Origin: Diplosphaera chodatii
Lineage: Eukaryota > Chlorophyta > Trebouxiophyceae > Prasiolales > Stichococcaceae
Direction of reading: 5' to 3'
DNA length: 64,000 bases
Assembly: GCA_032358165.1 (NCBI GenBank)
Contig: JAALGY010000054.1
Span: forward strand, 310,001-374,000
Positions 1 to 11,598 of the stretch are shown one piece after another (within the stretch, counting starts at the first letter, position 1; the number at the start of each line of letters is the position of its first letter). Under the pieces are notes generated by a model. That model did no database searches. It was not told the origin of the DNA and was given only the letters and a program-made list of their open reading frames with translations. A program made the translations under genes and the position numbers.

Positions 1-2488
1 TTCAAATACACATCAATCAGCACGCACTGCTTGGCAGGATGAGCAAGCAATAGCGACTGCTACGTACATGGGCCCAGCGCTTCCACGCTTCTCTTCAGTA
101 AAGCCCTAGACTACTCTGGGCTCTGATGCAGGAGCATCACCGCACCGACCTTGGCCCTCCAAGGGATGCTCCGTCAAGAAGACGACTGTGCAGCCGTCGT
201 GCGTCAGAAGGGGCACAAAGCCGCAGAAGTACGTTCCGTCGGCTGCTGGGTCTATGATCTGCACCCATTCACCACGCAAATGGAGGTCCGCACTGGTGCA
301 TACTGGTGACCAACACAAGACACGCATGGCAACTCACACACCCTGCACAGCAGTGCAGCTTCACACTCGCTCTCATGGCGTTGCAGATGTCGAGTGGAGG
401 TCTTGCCTGCTCCAAAGCAAACGGACACTCGTACAGCGGCGGCGCCACGGCAGCGGCATGGTCTGCGAATGCTGAGCCGGCAGGTCGGCGCCTGGGCGCC
501 ACCTGTGCTAGCTGTGCTCGGACGGTGCTGCCGCCGGTGCCTGCAGCCTGGTGCCAGGCCGCCGCGCCTGATGCCTGCATGTCGACGATCACGGCAGCGT
601 CAGCGCATGCTGTAGTCCAACTGCGTCAGCAGTGCGGGAGGGACATGCCTGGCCGCCGGCGCATGTCACTCGAGAACTGTGTATCTGGGCGCTTGCAGCT
701 TGTCCCGGGGTTGACACCGTGCAGCTCACATGACGGGGGCAGCTACGGCATGCTGTAACTCAGGTGCGCACTCAGATAGAGCGCAGGCGTCACGCATGGC
801 ACACCACACCAATTGCTGTGTAAGGCACGAAACCAGCGCACCCTGGAGGATAACCATGCTGCAGCGACGACCAGCAGACATCCTGAGAGCACCGAAATGC
901 CGAGCAGTCGCCACTTACGCTGCTGTGCACCGCGAGTCAAGTCGCTGGTGACCAGCGGGTGGTCCATGCATCTCGGGATCGTTTTGCTGCAGCGGCAAGC
1001 AGGTCACTTCCGTTAGACCGTCATGGACGCAGAACGCAGCGCTGTGTGAAGTCCAGCAGGGCCATGCATGCGCAATGCAAGGTGCTCGCGAGGCCGGCCT
1101 AAAAGCATGTAACACATGGTACGCAGCGGGTTCACCTGTTTGCCGCTACTACTGCGTTGTCACAGAACAGGGTGTCAAAGCTTGACTACTCGCAGTGTTT
1201 CCCACACAGTGGGCGCTGCATCCCGCACCGCTGTGGCTCATGGCAAGGTGTACGGGCGAAGCATTTGTAACTTCTCAACTTCAGCATGCATCACGAGGCC
1301 TGCGTCCGCTGTTGGCGCTGTAACACCTGAAGCGGACAGCGTGGCCTGCACCGCCTACAAGTCTGCAGATCCTACTCATAGCTTTGCTACCGCACCGTGC
1401 AGGCAGCCTGCCACGAACCGTCTGCTGCGGGTGCCAGAGTGGTGTCCAGGTGACACGAATATCTTGTTTCTTGGGGGTGTCAGATGCAGCCACGGCAAGG
1501 TGATACACTTGCTAGGCGATACAGTTCCGTCACAATTTGACGGCTATAAGGGCCGAGGCGATACAACGCGGCACTGGGAGAGAGCGGCCCCTCACACTGC
1601 CAACGATCCACATGTCACTGCAAGCAAGCTTCCCTTGGAAAGTGGGCGTCTGGGCGGGCTCTTTGTTCACGCTTTCAGAGGCATTCAGAAGGACACACCG
1701 TGCTGCAGGAGCAGGCAGTGGATGCTCGGTATCTGACATGTTGGCTGCTGAACTGGACAGTAGACTGGGGGCACAGATTGCGCTTGTGCCTGCCTGGCCG
1801 CGATGTGACCCAGAAACAAACATTACAGCTACTATGCACTACCGTCTCTTGACTCCCTGCGCGTCCCCGCTGTGATGGCTGCCAGGACACTCTGTCAGTG
1901 GTGATGCGCAGCCCCCACAGCCATGACGGCTGCAATCTGTTTAAAGCTCGACTGCTCGACCTGCGATCTGTTAGTGAGCGACAGCTGTCATCTGATATGT
2001 TGCGGTCAACGCAGGCAGTCGCAGAGTTGTGAAGCATACACATGCATTGACATGGCGCCTGTGGGCGGTGCTAATGGCACTGTGCCACACTGACGCACAC
2101 TGACGCACCTCAGCCTGCTCGAAACCCCATGACCTGAAGAAGATGGCAGCAGTGGGGCAACGTCCGCAGCACGAAGCGCTGCCGGCTAAGTCGGCGCCGC
2201 AGGAATGTATCCCTGGGTTTGTGCAAGCGCTGAAGCGGCAGATGGAGGGACTCAAGGTGTCTGTAGACAGCTGATGAGCTCCAGTATGCCAGAGTGGCCA
2301 GCTTGTACGTCCGTGATACTCGTGGCAGTTGATTGTACACAGGACGCTCTGCGCTGGGCGTTGCGTTGGGCCACATCGACAACACATCGTTTGGCACTGT
2401 GTCAGTCCAACTTACAGGGCGAGCGGCTGCCCGCTGTTCCACTAGAAGATTGCGCTGCAGTCCCCGACACCCCAGTGCCCCGCCGCAG
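1..2488. other. Region without a confidently supported gene
   Basis: No family is recognisable here on either strand. Two minus-strand pieces look more protein-like than the rest: an open exon with an acceptor near 291 ending in a stop at 106, and an open segment at about 390-460 that reads ECPFALEQARPPLDIC. They could be the last exons of a minus-strand gene, but I could not join them with consistent splice phases. A plus-strand ORF at 1116-1736 (206 codons from an ATG) has composition unlike the real genes of this window and no recognisable motif. Confidence 0.4.
2412..2416 (-). terminator. Putative polyadenylation signal of the elongin-B-like gene
   Basis: TGTAA on the minus strand, about 75 bases after the stop codon at 2489. 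TGTAA is the usual polyadenylation signal of chlorophyte nuclear genes. The motif is short, so position is the only support. Confidence 0.35.
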
Positions 2489-3342
2489 CTACTCATAGTA
2501 CGCGCGGCCGCCCTCCTTGACATCGTCCAGCGGCGTGATGTCGGGCGCCTCCCACTCGCCGCCTGCCACAGCAGGCGACAAGGTGTCAAGACAGTTGGTG
2601 AATGTGAACCGGGCGCGAGGCGCCCATTACCTGCCTGAGCGTGTTCCACAAGGCCAAGATGCTACCGCACAGCACTGAGCCGCCCCAGCCTGCGGTACAC
2701 CTGCTGCGGTGCAACGGTGAAATGTACAGCGCGAAAAAGACACTGCATGTGCCTCGGGCAGCCTAAACCCTGCGCCGATGCGCACCTTCTTGCCGGTACG
2801 TCAGCGCCAGCACGCTGTCGGCGTCCAGCTTCAGCTCCGCCAGCGTTTTGGCGTCCTCCAGCGCCTCGCCCTCCCGGTGCAGCCGCTGCAGCTCCGGCTT
2901 GGCCTCCGGCGCCTGTCATGCGGGATGGCTCTCGTTTCTTTCTCACTTCTTGCACGTCGAGCAGGAGCCTGCTTGTTTCCGTGCCTAGTGTGCTACTGCT
3001 GCAACCTCGCACAACACCCCACGCTGGCAACGACACTCGGCGGGCAGCCTACAGTGGCTGATGTCCGGCAAACGGTGACAGGCCCCGTGTCTGCGCTGCG
3101 CTGCCTGGTGCGCGACCCCGGCCCGTGCTGCGGTACGTTTTACCCTTGAGGCGCCATCACCCTTACAGCACACCTACGAATGCCTGCTGCCAACATCACA
3201 GGCTGACATGGCAAGCCTGCGCATGGCATCTCACCTGGCCGAGCATGTCGTGCAGCTTGTGCTTCACCTCCAGCACCGTGTCCGTCGGCTCTGCTGCCAC
3301 GAACACCGTCAGCTTCTTCCGCTTCACGCGCAGCACCAGCGA
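2489..3342 (-). CDS. Elongin-B-like ubiquitin-fold protein (5' exon not found)
   Basis: Three exons on the minus strand join in phase: 3342-3235 (begins SLVLRVKRKKLTVFV), 2912-2786 (includes EALEDAKTLAELKLDADSVL) and 2562-2489 (ends GGRAYYE, stop TAG). The order beta strand, acidic linker, helix (TVLEVKHKLHDMLG), then the L.DAKTL.E motif is that of a ubiquitin-like domain and fits elongin B, the adaptor subunit of elongin BC-Cullin ubiquitin ligases, better than ubiquitin itself, since there is no C-terminal diglycine. Splice sites are GT-AG. An in-frame TGA lies just upstream of the acceptor at 3343, so at least one more exon with the start codon lies upstream; I could not place it. The conserved tail about 20 residues long (EAPDITPLDDVKEGG) is probably the family's C-terminus. 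It could instead be another small ubiquitin-like protein. Confidence 0.65.
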
Positions 3343-4149
3343 CTGCGAGCATCAAGCCAGCAGGAGCACCGTCAGCCATGCCATGCAGTGTGGAGATGCG
3401 CGCAGAGTCAGCTGTGCCCTGACATGATAAGCATGAAGATACACATCGGTTCATCACTATTTGTGATCTGTGAGCTACGCGCTGAGTACTACAGACGGCA
3501 GAAGCGGAGAATTGATTTGAAGTGCATGCTCGCTGCCACAGCGGCATGCCACAGCGTGCACTCGTAGGGGTTGACCTCCCGTGCATTCTGACGAGCAGTG
3601 TTGCATCGCCTCACCATATTGTCGACGCTGCGTCGCCAGCTGCAGAAGCCCCTCGGCTTACGCCAGCAGTGGCGCTCTCTCACCAGGCAACTGACTGGAC
3701 CTGAGGTATATGGGTCTGACGTCGGTCACACAACTGGCGTCAGGCGTCAGTATACCGCTGGTAATGATCGTTGTGACCATAACACGCTTGTATCAACAAA
3801 GTTTGAGGCCAATAAGCTGGTGTGCACCTCGCTGAAAGCGCAAGTCAGGTACAGAGTCAATCAAAGCGCATCCCAGCGTCAGAGGATGGCGCTCACACTC
3901 AGCACACAGCTGGGTCAATGTTGACTCAGGTGCTGTACACGAACAGAGCACACAGTGTCGAAGCATTCACTGGGTGCTGCAAGGTTGCATCGTTCAGTCC
4001 CTCTGGAAACCCTGCGATTGCGTGACCGATTCAGTGAAACCTCGTGCGCAGACATCTGCCCCTGGCTTCGGAGCAAAGGGCGAGGCGGCGAGCCGGAGCC
4101 GGCCTCTTGGGTGCTTCCACGCGCAGGCGGGCACGCGGGCGTCGCTACC
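3343..4149. other. Intergenic region upstream of two divergent genes
   Basis: Lies between the 5' side of the elongin-B-like gene (minus) and the start of eL37 (plus). It must hold the missing first exon of the former and probably promoters for both. No other coding signal is seen. Confidence 0.5.
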
Positions 4150-5048
4150 ATGGGAAAGGCCGGCAAGGGTACCGGCTCCTTCGGTGAGTGCTGGGCCCTG
4201 CCTGCAGCAGGCTGTGAGCCGGGGCAGTGGGATGGCAGAACTTGGGCCGCAGACTGGGGGCCCAGGAGGCAGTGGCAGCTTGCTCCGCCCAGCCAGACGG
4301 TCTGCATATCATCGAGCGGACAGTTTGCGGCGGTCAGTCGGGGCACTGCTGCGGTTTGGCTCAGGCTGGCAGCACATCACCAGCAAGCCAGAGGCAGTCC
4401 AGCAGCAGATTAAGGCTTCTGAGCCGCGGTATGGCAGTGTGCTGCTGCCCATGATGCTGCTGGCCGTTCAGAGGCGCTGCTCCCCACCCGTGTGGCAGCC
4501 TTGCTGGTTGGTCAGTGGGCTGCATTGGTGCAGCAGTTGCGCAGCAGGCTGTTGCCGCTGCCGCAGCATGCAGGATCAGCAGCAGGCGTACTGCGTTGTC
4601 AGCGTCGGCTGTAAGAACGGCGTTGGCCACAGCTGCAACAGGCTGACTGGCAGCTGCACAAATTCTGCGAAAGTGCTGCGCACGCTGCTCGTTGCGGCTG
4701 CAGCACGCTGTGCCATCGAACAGCTCAAAAAAAGTGCAGCAGCGTACCTGAGGAGTCCGTAGCAGCCACACGCCTTGCACGGGGTGCTTGCAACAGGCAT
4801 CTGGGCAAGCATAGCACGTCGCTTCTGCTTTGTTTGCACCACGCCGGTTCAAGTGGTACTGTTGCCTGCAGGTAAGCGTCGCAACAAGACACACACGCTC
4901 TGCCGGCGGTGCGGGCGGCGTTCGTACCACATCCAGAAGGCCACGTGCTCTTCATGCGGCTACCCAGCAGCACGCATCAGGAAATGTGAGCTTCAGCGGT
5001 ACTCTGGTGTCATCATGCAACATCATTTTATTTTCAGTGCGTTATGCA

Positions 5049-5086
<38 letters not shown>

Positions 5087-5580
5087 ACATATGGTCCGCA
5101 GGCAGGCTGATGCAAAGGAGCGAAGGGCTCAATGTGTTACAGCCTCCTCAACATTGGCTCAGCTGCAACACGCCAGCAGTTGTAACTCGGCATTGCCTGT
5201 GTCAACTGCTGCATGCTGTGCCTCCCGCAGACAACTGGAGCGTCAAGGCCATCCGCCGCAAGACGACAGGCAGCGGCCGCATGCGGTACATGAAGACCGT
5301 GCAGCGCCGCTTCAACAACGGCTTCCGTGAGGGTGCGGCCTCTCCTTCATACTTCGTGCTTCTGAGCAGGCGGTGGCAGCGCATGGTCACGCTGGAACAT
5401 GCAGCGCACTTCTACCTGCTGTCGGTGGCACAGCTGCATACCCTAGTCAGCAGGCGACTGGAGTCACTCAGCAATGGACCGAGCTTGTGTGCAATGAAGG
5501 CGGGGGTGCATGGTGTCAACCTTCGTGTTACTCTGCTTGCAGGTGTGACTGCTCCGGCAAAGCACGCGCAGGCGGCATGA
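4150..5580 (+). CDS. RPL37: 60S ribosomal protein eL37
   Basis: Structural protein of the large cytosolic ribosomal subunit. Four exons, 4150-4183, 4872-4985, 5231-5332 and 5543-5580, all with GT-AG introns, give 95 residues, the usual eL37 length. The start is fixed by the conserved N-terminus [19 protein letters not shown]. The zinc-binding C2-C2 motif is complete: CRRC in [12 protein letters not shown] and CSSC in [14 protein letters not shown]. The central [20 protein letters not shown] block is essentially the plant sequence. Compared with plant eL37 the N-terminus has two extra residues (a GKAGKG repeat). The C-terminal tail ([11 protein letters not shown]) is lineage-specific, as is normal for this protein. 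Intron 2 carries a pure CTG repeat. The next gene downstream is convergent. Confidence 0.97.
5050..5085 (+). repeat. (CTG)12 microsatellite in eL37 intron 2
   Basis: Twelve uninterrupted CTG units, 36 bases, about 65 bases into the second intron of the eL37 gene. The poly-Leu and poly-Ala reading frames across it are artefacts of the repeat, because they are removed by splicing. Confidence 0.95.
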
Positions 5581-5830
5581 GCTCGGCAGGCAGCAGGCAT
5601 CGGCAGCAGGGGCTGCGTGCGGTTTGCTGGCGGCAGTGACGGGGTGTTGGACTGCTGACTGCAGCTGTCCCGCATATGGGCAGGCAGCATCAGCGGCATG
5701 CCATACCGGTGCGCTGATGTGCTCAGCCGCCTCACCGTCGGTCATCTGCAGAGTCTCACCGCTGGTGTAGTGCCACTTGCTGGGCGTGGAACTGCACCTT
5801 TGTCACGAGAGGGACGGAGTATGAGGCAAC

Positions 5831-5835
5831 TGTAA
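5831..5835 (+). terminator. Putative polyadenylation signal of eL37
   Basis: TGTAA about 250 bases after the eL37 stop, in the 350-base convergent gap (5581-5933) before the coiled-coil gene. Nothing else is seen in that gap. Confidence 0.4.
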
Positions 5836-5933
5836 AACAACGACAGCATCCCGGACTAAGCAACATGGTACCTGCTCAGGCATCATTTGAAGACCCCATA
5901 TAGCCGCCCTGAAAACTCTCGACCCTGGTTCAT

Positions 5934-8900
5934 TTACACCAACGACCCAACCTGCTGCATGATTGGGTCCGACACCTTCATGCCATCATCCTTGATGTTG
6001 TAGTTGCGTACCCTCCTCGGCGTGAGCACCGCACCATGCTGTCGGCGCTGCTGCAGCCCTTTGAGCCTCGCACGCTGAAGCACAACATGCAAATCACTCA
6101 AATGGGCTTCACAGTGCAGCAGACTCGACCCTTGACGTGCACTTACGGTGCTCTCCCCATGCATGGGAATGGCTGGACAATCACCTGTGGCGGTGCCTCC
6201 CTGTGCATTGCGACAGCCTCTTGGCCACGCAGCACCTCGACCGCCGCCGGTCCAGGGCTTGTCATGCTGCCGGTGGCACGCCGCCCGCTGCGCCGCTGCG
6301 GCTCTGGCGGTGTGCGACTCTGCTGTAGTTGCCCTCCGTTCGGCTGGTCTGCAAGGCAAGCGACAAGAGGGTCATGACACTGCTCCTGCTTGGCATACCA
6401 TGGCATGGATAGACATGAGGATTGTCACGGTAGGTTATGCTATCACCTGCTGGCATGGTAGGACCGCTTGCAGTGGGCAACACCGATGCTGCTCCAGGGA
6501 CGCCAGCCTTAGCGGTTTCGGCCGCACGGTGTGCTACGGCTGCCACTCTGGATTGCTGCGGTGGCTTTGGTGGTGCCTGCGGAGGCCACAGGTAGCCACT
6601 GTGGAGCTGCTGCTGCGGCACGGCCTGCCACATGTGGCGGGTGGCCTCGGCCGCCTGCGCCTGCGCTGCATGCATCGCGGCGAGCATCCCCTGCATCTCC
6701 TGCTCATGCCCCTGCACACCTCGCAGCTCCTCAGCATCATCGACATCACAACACTTTAAAATTCCTGAGTCCTGGCCTGAGTCCTGCAGCTGCAGCCTCC
6801 GACTGCTGGCAATCCTGGCATTATGCTCAATATATGCTCATGCTCACTTGCAAGCAGATCCACTTGGCGATCACATACAGAGCAGGCAGGCTGAAAACCT
6901 GTCTTTTTGTGCTGTGTCCGGAGTATATAGTACTAGAGTATGTGTCGTCACCTGCGCCTGCGCTGCCAGTCTGCGCTCTGCTGCGTGCAGCGCCGCCCGG
7001 TCCCCGTTGCCGACGGCGATCAGGCGGCCCACCTCGCCGGACAGCCGCGCCGCCTTCTGCTCAGCCGCCGCCAGGCCGGCCGCCTGCCTGCGGTTGGCCT
7101 CCTCTGCTGCCTGCGCTGAGGCAGCTGCGGCGGCGTTGGCGGCCGCCGCGGCCTCGGCGGCGGCCAGGGCGGCGTGGCAGCCCTGGTGCGCCTGCTGCAG
7201 GGCATGCAGCCGCTGCGTCCGCTCCGCCAGCTGCCCCTGGGCTTCCTGCACATCGGACGACTGCACGCCTCAGCCCGAGTGAGGTCAAGAGTCGTACATG
7301 TCTCTGCAAGCACATGCTGAAGTGCAAGCCTCCTCTGCAGCAGGGCACAGACATGCTGAAGCACCTGGCAATGCTGGCATGCGCACCAACCTCCCCTGCA
7401 GGCAGGGCGTTACAGCCACTACAGCGGCCTGGGCTGCTCCGGCCACGTCCCTCACGCACCTGCGCCTCTGCTGCGGCCGCATCGCGCTCCGCCGCCGCAG
7501 CGGCCAGCACCCCGCCGGCGTCCGCCGCCGCCGATGCCAGCGCCTGCCGGGCAGCTGCTGCTGCTGCTTCCGCCTCCTGCCCTCAACCCAGGCGTGATAA
7601 TGTTAACACCAGTAATCAGCATGGCGAGCTGGCATCAAACAGGAGCGAGGCAAAATCACAATCACCGGTCGACAGGCACGTGATATTATTCCGCTGCGGC
7701 TTACAGTCAGACCTTGTATCAGGGGTCACCTGCTGTCTTGCCTCAGCAGCCTCCGCACGTTGCCGCAGCTGGCGGTGCTCGCTGCTTCCCTGTTCTGTCG
7801 CCGCCTTTGCAGCATCAAGCTGACTTCGCAGGGCGTTTGCCTCAGCCTCTGCAGCTGCTGCCCTCGTGTCGGCCGCAGCCGATGCAGCTCTGGCGTCAGC
7901 CGATGCCGCTGCCGCCGCCGCTTCCAGCTGCTGCTGCCGCTCTGCAGTCTCCCTACAATCAGCGCCCGGTGGCCCACGGTGACGACCGTGAAGTATCCAA
8001 TCAACCAGTTTGGTCTGTTCGTTAAAGGACTGCCCATGCATGATTGTGGCTCGCGTCGATTGTTGCAGTCAGCTCACTTTTGCAAGGCCCCAAGCCGCTT
8101 CCGCACGCCGTCGTTGGCTGCAGCCTGGGAGGCGGCGATGGCCCTGAGGCGGCGCCGCAGCTCTCGGCGTACTGCGTCCGCTGCCGCCGCCGCTGCATCC
8201 CGCTGCTCCTCTGTGCACCGTTGCCGCTCTGCATGCAAGAGATAAATGTGAGAAAGAGATAAGGGCATCATATTTGGGTCATGCTGCAGGGGTCTCCTAC
8301 CATTGATTCTTGTGCATGGTGATGTGTGCTGCGCACCCGCAGCATCTGCCAGCTGCGCCCTCAACCTTGCCACTGCCTCCGCCACCCGCTGACGCTGCTT
8401 CTGCGCCGCCGCCGCCGCTGCGTCCTGCTGCCGCCGCAGTGCGCCTGTGCTGGCCTCTGCTGCGGTCGCCGCCGCCCGCCGCTCGGCTGCCAGAGCGGCG
8501 CGGGCGTCCGACAGCTGCTGCGAGAGGTCGGCCGTCTCACGCTCGTGTCCCTCCTCCACTTCCTGCTTCAAGTGACACATTTGTGATGAACCGAGCTGAT
8601 GCTTCAATTTTGCAGAAGACCAATTTGGTTGTGGAGCTGCTTCACCAATGGTCAAAGCGTGCAGTAGATGTGCATGCTCGACCCCTCCTCGGCTACTAGA
8701 ACTCGAAGCTTCATGGACTGAGATGCCGCTTGGACATAGACACACAGTATAAACCGGCAATACTGCGACAGACCTGCAGAAGGCGGTGCGCAGCGTCTGC
8801 TTCGGCCTGCAGCTGCCGCAGCCGGGACTCCGAGCTCGACTTGAGTCCTGCCAGGTCCGCCGCGGCGGCCTCCTTGCAGCGCAGCAGCTCGCCGGCTGCT

Positions 8901-10695
8901 TCCTGCTGCAGGCGGCCTGCATCCTGTGCGCACGCGATGGCCGCCTGCAGCAGAGGGTGTCAGCAACATATGGGGCGTGCTGGTGGATATGAGGTTCAGC
9001 ATTGCTATGCAGATAATCGAGTCTTGCCATGTCAAATTGTTTGCACGCCATGTTCGGCGGTACTGCTGTGCACCGCTGCTGTCTGGGCGTGCGCATCCGC
9101 CTGCTGGCGGGCAGCCGCAGCTTCCCGCTTCCCACGCTGCGCTTCAAGCCTGTGAGCAATGCCCAATGTTTTGCGGACTCGCCACAAAGGCTTGTTGGCT
9201 ACATGTTTGGAAGGCTTGCATGTCTGACCATGTGCACGCCTGCTTCTGTGGGTGCAGGGCAGCAGCCATGTGCATCTGTTGCCCTGAAGTGAAGGTGCTC
9301 TTGTGTCCTGCTGACCTGGCAGCCTCGAGGTCAGCGGCAAGCGCTTCCCGCTTGCGCGCCACCTGCTGCTCGACCTGCTGCTCGGCAGCTTGTGCCCGCT
9401 GCTGGCACTGCTGCTGCAGCGCTCGCACCTGGCTTTGCACCGGCAGGCATCAAATGGGGACACTCCAGCTAGTGCTTGTCAAGCACAGTTGCCAGCTAGT
9501 GAAGTCGTCATATGGCAGCACATGTTCATGCTAAGTCCAGGCGACTGTCTCCAGACGCACCTTGCGCTCACACTGCTGCGCCAGCTGGCGCCACTGCGCG
9601 CGCGCATCAGCGTGAGCAGCCTCCAGCTTGGCCTGTCGCAGTCACATGTGGTGCAGTCAGCTCGATATATGCACTTATGTCGATTGGCATCACGAGGGCA
9701 GCCTGTGGGCAAATGATACCACAAAACCGCTATGCCTGGATTTGCAAGAGAACCTGCAACGCTGCCTGCTGGTCTGCTGCGGCCGCAGCAAGTCGCCTCA
9801 GCTGGGCCCTCCGCCGCTGGGCCGCGTCCTGCACGTTGGATTCGAACAATGCGCATGTATTGTTCAAAGCCAGCAGGGTACCACATTGATTGCGTTGCTT
9901 GCTTTGCTGCCAACCTCCTGCTGTTTTCCATGCTTCAAGCAGTGCGTGTCAAACACATGAGGCTGACTCCTTATGTTGTGAGCTCTGAGTATCGGCCGAC
10001 CTGCAATGCCGCCGCTGCGGCAGCACGCTGTGCGTCACATGCGGCTGCGTGCGCCGTCGCTGCCACCTCGGCGTCCCGCCGTGCGGCCTGCAGCGCGGCC
10101 TCTGCATCCGCCGCCGCCTGCCGCTCCCGTTGCAACTCTGCAGCAGCGACAGCAGCAGAGCCGCTGAGCCATTAGTCTGACTGCTGCACACGCGCTCACA
10201 AACTTAGACGGTGCAGACGTTCGGGTGAGAGCCTCACAGTGAAGATCACCTAAGCCTACCTGTGGCGGCGGCGGCGACAGCGGCACGCATGCCGTCGACC
10301 CCCTTTGCACGGGCGCCGTGCTGCCGCTCGGCGACGAGCGCCTCCCGCCGCCGCCGCCGCAGCTCGGCGTCTTTCTGCGCCAGAAGCTCCGCAGAACCCG
10401 CCTGCACCCGCTGCAGCCTCTGCACCTGCGGTGTGCCGTGGCGTGCACCCGGATCAGGGCCATGCACAAACCCGGCGTGTCCATCTGCAGGTCACTGAAC
10501 AACGAACACAAGACCTGACATCACGAACGGTCTGTTGATTGGCACGGAATGCGTGTACATTGTGCCCACCTCATCTCGAAGTGCCTGCAGCTCCCTCTCC
10601 TTTGCTGCGAGGTCGGCCTGCGCCGCCGCCAGCGCCTTGGTGCGCAGCGCGGCCACCTCGGCCTCTCGTCGCGCGATCTCCGTATCCAGATCCAT
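5934..10695 (-). CDS. Large alanine-rich coiled-coil protein
   Basis: A minus-strand gene of ten or more exons. The start is the ATG at 10695 (MDLDTEIARREAEVAALRTK), the first Met of a heptad-patterned exon. Further coiled-coil exons lie at about 10460-10260 (AELLAQKDAELRRRRREALV), 10180-10010 (AAELQRERQAAADAEAALQA), 9840-9770, 9640-9550, 9440-9310, 9150-9080, 8950-8770, 8580-8340, 8240-8090, 7970-7740 and 7560-6960. The last exons lose the coil and become Pro/Gln-rich (VPQQQLHSGYLWPPQAPPKP near 6600) before a short charged end (NYNIKDDGMKVSDPIMQQVG) and TAA at 5934. No motor, kinase or other catalytic domain is visible. Plus-strand ORFs here are shadows of the GC-rich exons. Long coiled-coil proteins of this type are often cytoskeletal, centriolar or tethering proteins, but nothing in the sequence decides which. 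Exon borders are approximate. Confidence 0.7.
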
Positions 10696-11598
10696 CGACA
10701 GCAGAGCACTTGGGAACTGCGTTCGTGCCAACTACGGTTGGCTCATGTACCAGCCGAGCGCGCCTGCTGGGTGCAGTGCCCAACCTAAGCACTCATTGAG
10801 TGCTGCAGCTGGCGGTCTATCGCTTCGAGGACTGCAGCTCACAGCATCTCAGTAAGTATAGCAGCTGACGCCTTGCGGCAGCGGGCGTTGCACAGCGCCT
10901 GACTTGCAGCTGCACACCGACAAATACACTTCGCAGGTGCTGCAGCGAACAACCGTGCCGACATTGCCTGCCGGCTGCCAAATGATCAGCTTACAGTCCT
11001 TGATACCGTTGAATCCTCGCTACATGCATGCAATGCACAGGGCGAGAAGCGCACCTCCCGCATGTCGGAGGTCCTTCGCGCGTCTGCACAAGCAAAACCC
11101 TTCACTGGTACCTGGCCATCCAGCACATGCACTGATGCGCAGAACTCGTGCGATCATATACAATCTGCGCTGATTGACTGGACCTACCGAGGTGATCGTC
11201 ACTGCTGGCAGCTGTCGAGCATTCGAAGTAGTATTCCAGCGTCCAGATTTGCAACAACGACCTGGTCCCAGTTGCACACAACATTTCAACAACCAGTGCC
11301 TTGACGAGCTTAAGCTCAGATAGGTTGCTCCGTGTCTCACAACATCGATACGACGTGTTGCTATTGGCTTTGGCGACGTTGCTGCATCCTGACAAGGCAC
11401 GCTTTGAGTTCAAAGGCAGCCTTGAGCAGCTTCCAGGTTGTGGCTCTCCACTGCGGCAGCCATTCAGCGACATAAATTACAGCAGCGCTGATACCATCAA
11501 GGCAAGCTAAAGCAAGGTGGTCGTTAGGCGCATAGAGAGGCGTCAGCTGGCGGCAAAGCTGCCGGGCGTGCGGGCAGCGGCGTGACTCGCGGCTGCAC
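10696..11598. promoter_or_regulatory. Divergent intergenic region (coiled-coil gene / SEC22)
   Basis: About 900 bases between two divergent start codons, so it should contain both promoters. I see no clear TATA box or repeated element and no coding signal. Confidence 0.4.

Noticed and set aside
1116..1736. 206-codon plus-strand ORF
   Set aside because: Starts with ATG but shows no domain, no signal peptide and composition unlike the real exons. Single open frames of this size can occur by chance in this base composition.
5044..5580. Poly-Leu and poly-Ala ORFs over the CTG repeat
   Set aside because: They lie in eL37 intron 2 and read through later exons in wrong frames.
6531..7823. Plus-strand ORF of 430 codons, rich in Ala, Arg and Pro
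   Set aside because: It is the complement of the coiled-coil exons. The minus strand shows heptads and splice sites; the plus frame is low-complexity and crosses those introns.
8074..9159. 361-codon minus-strand ORF as a single-exon gene
   Set aside because: It merges parts of several coiled-coil exons with introns read through in one frame. Splice sites interrupt it.
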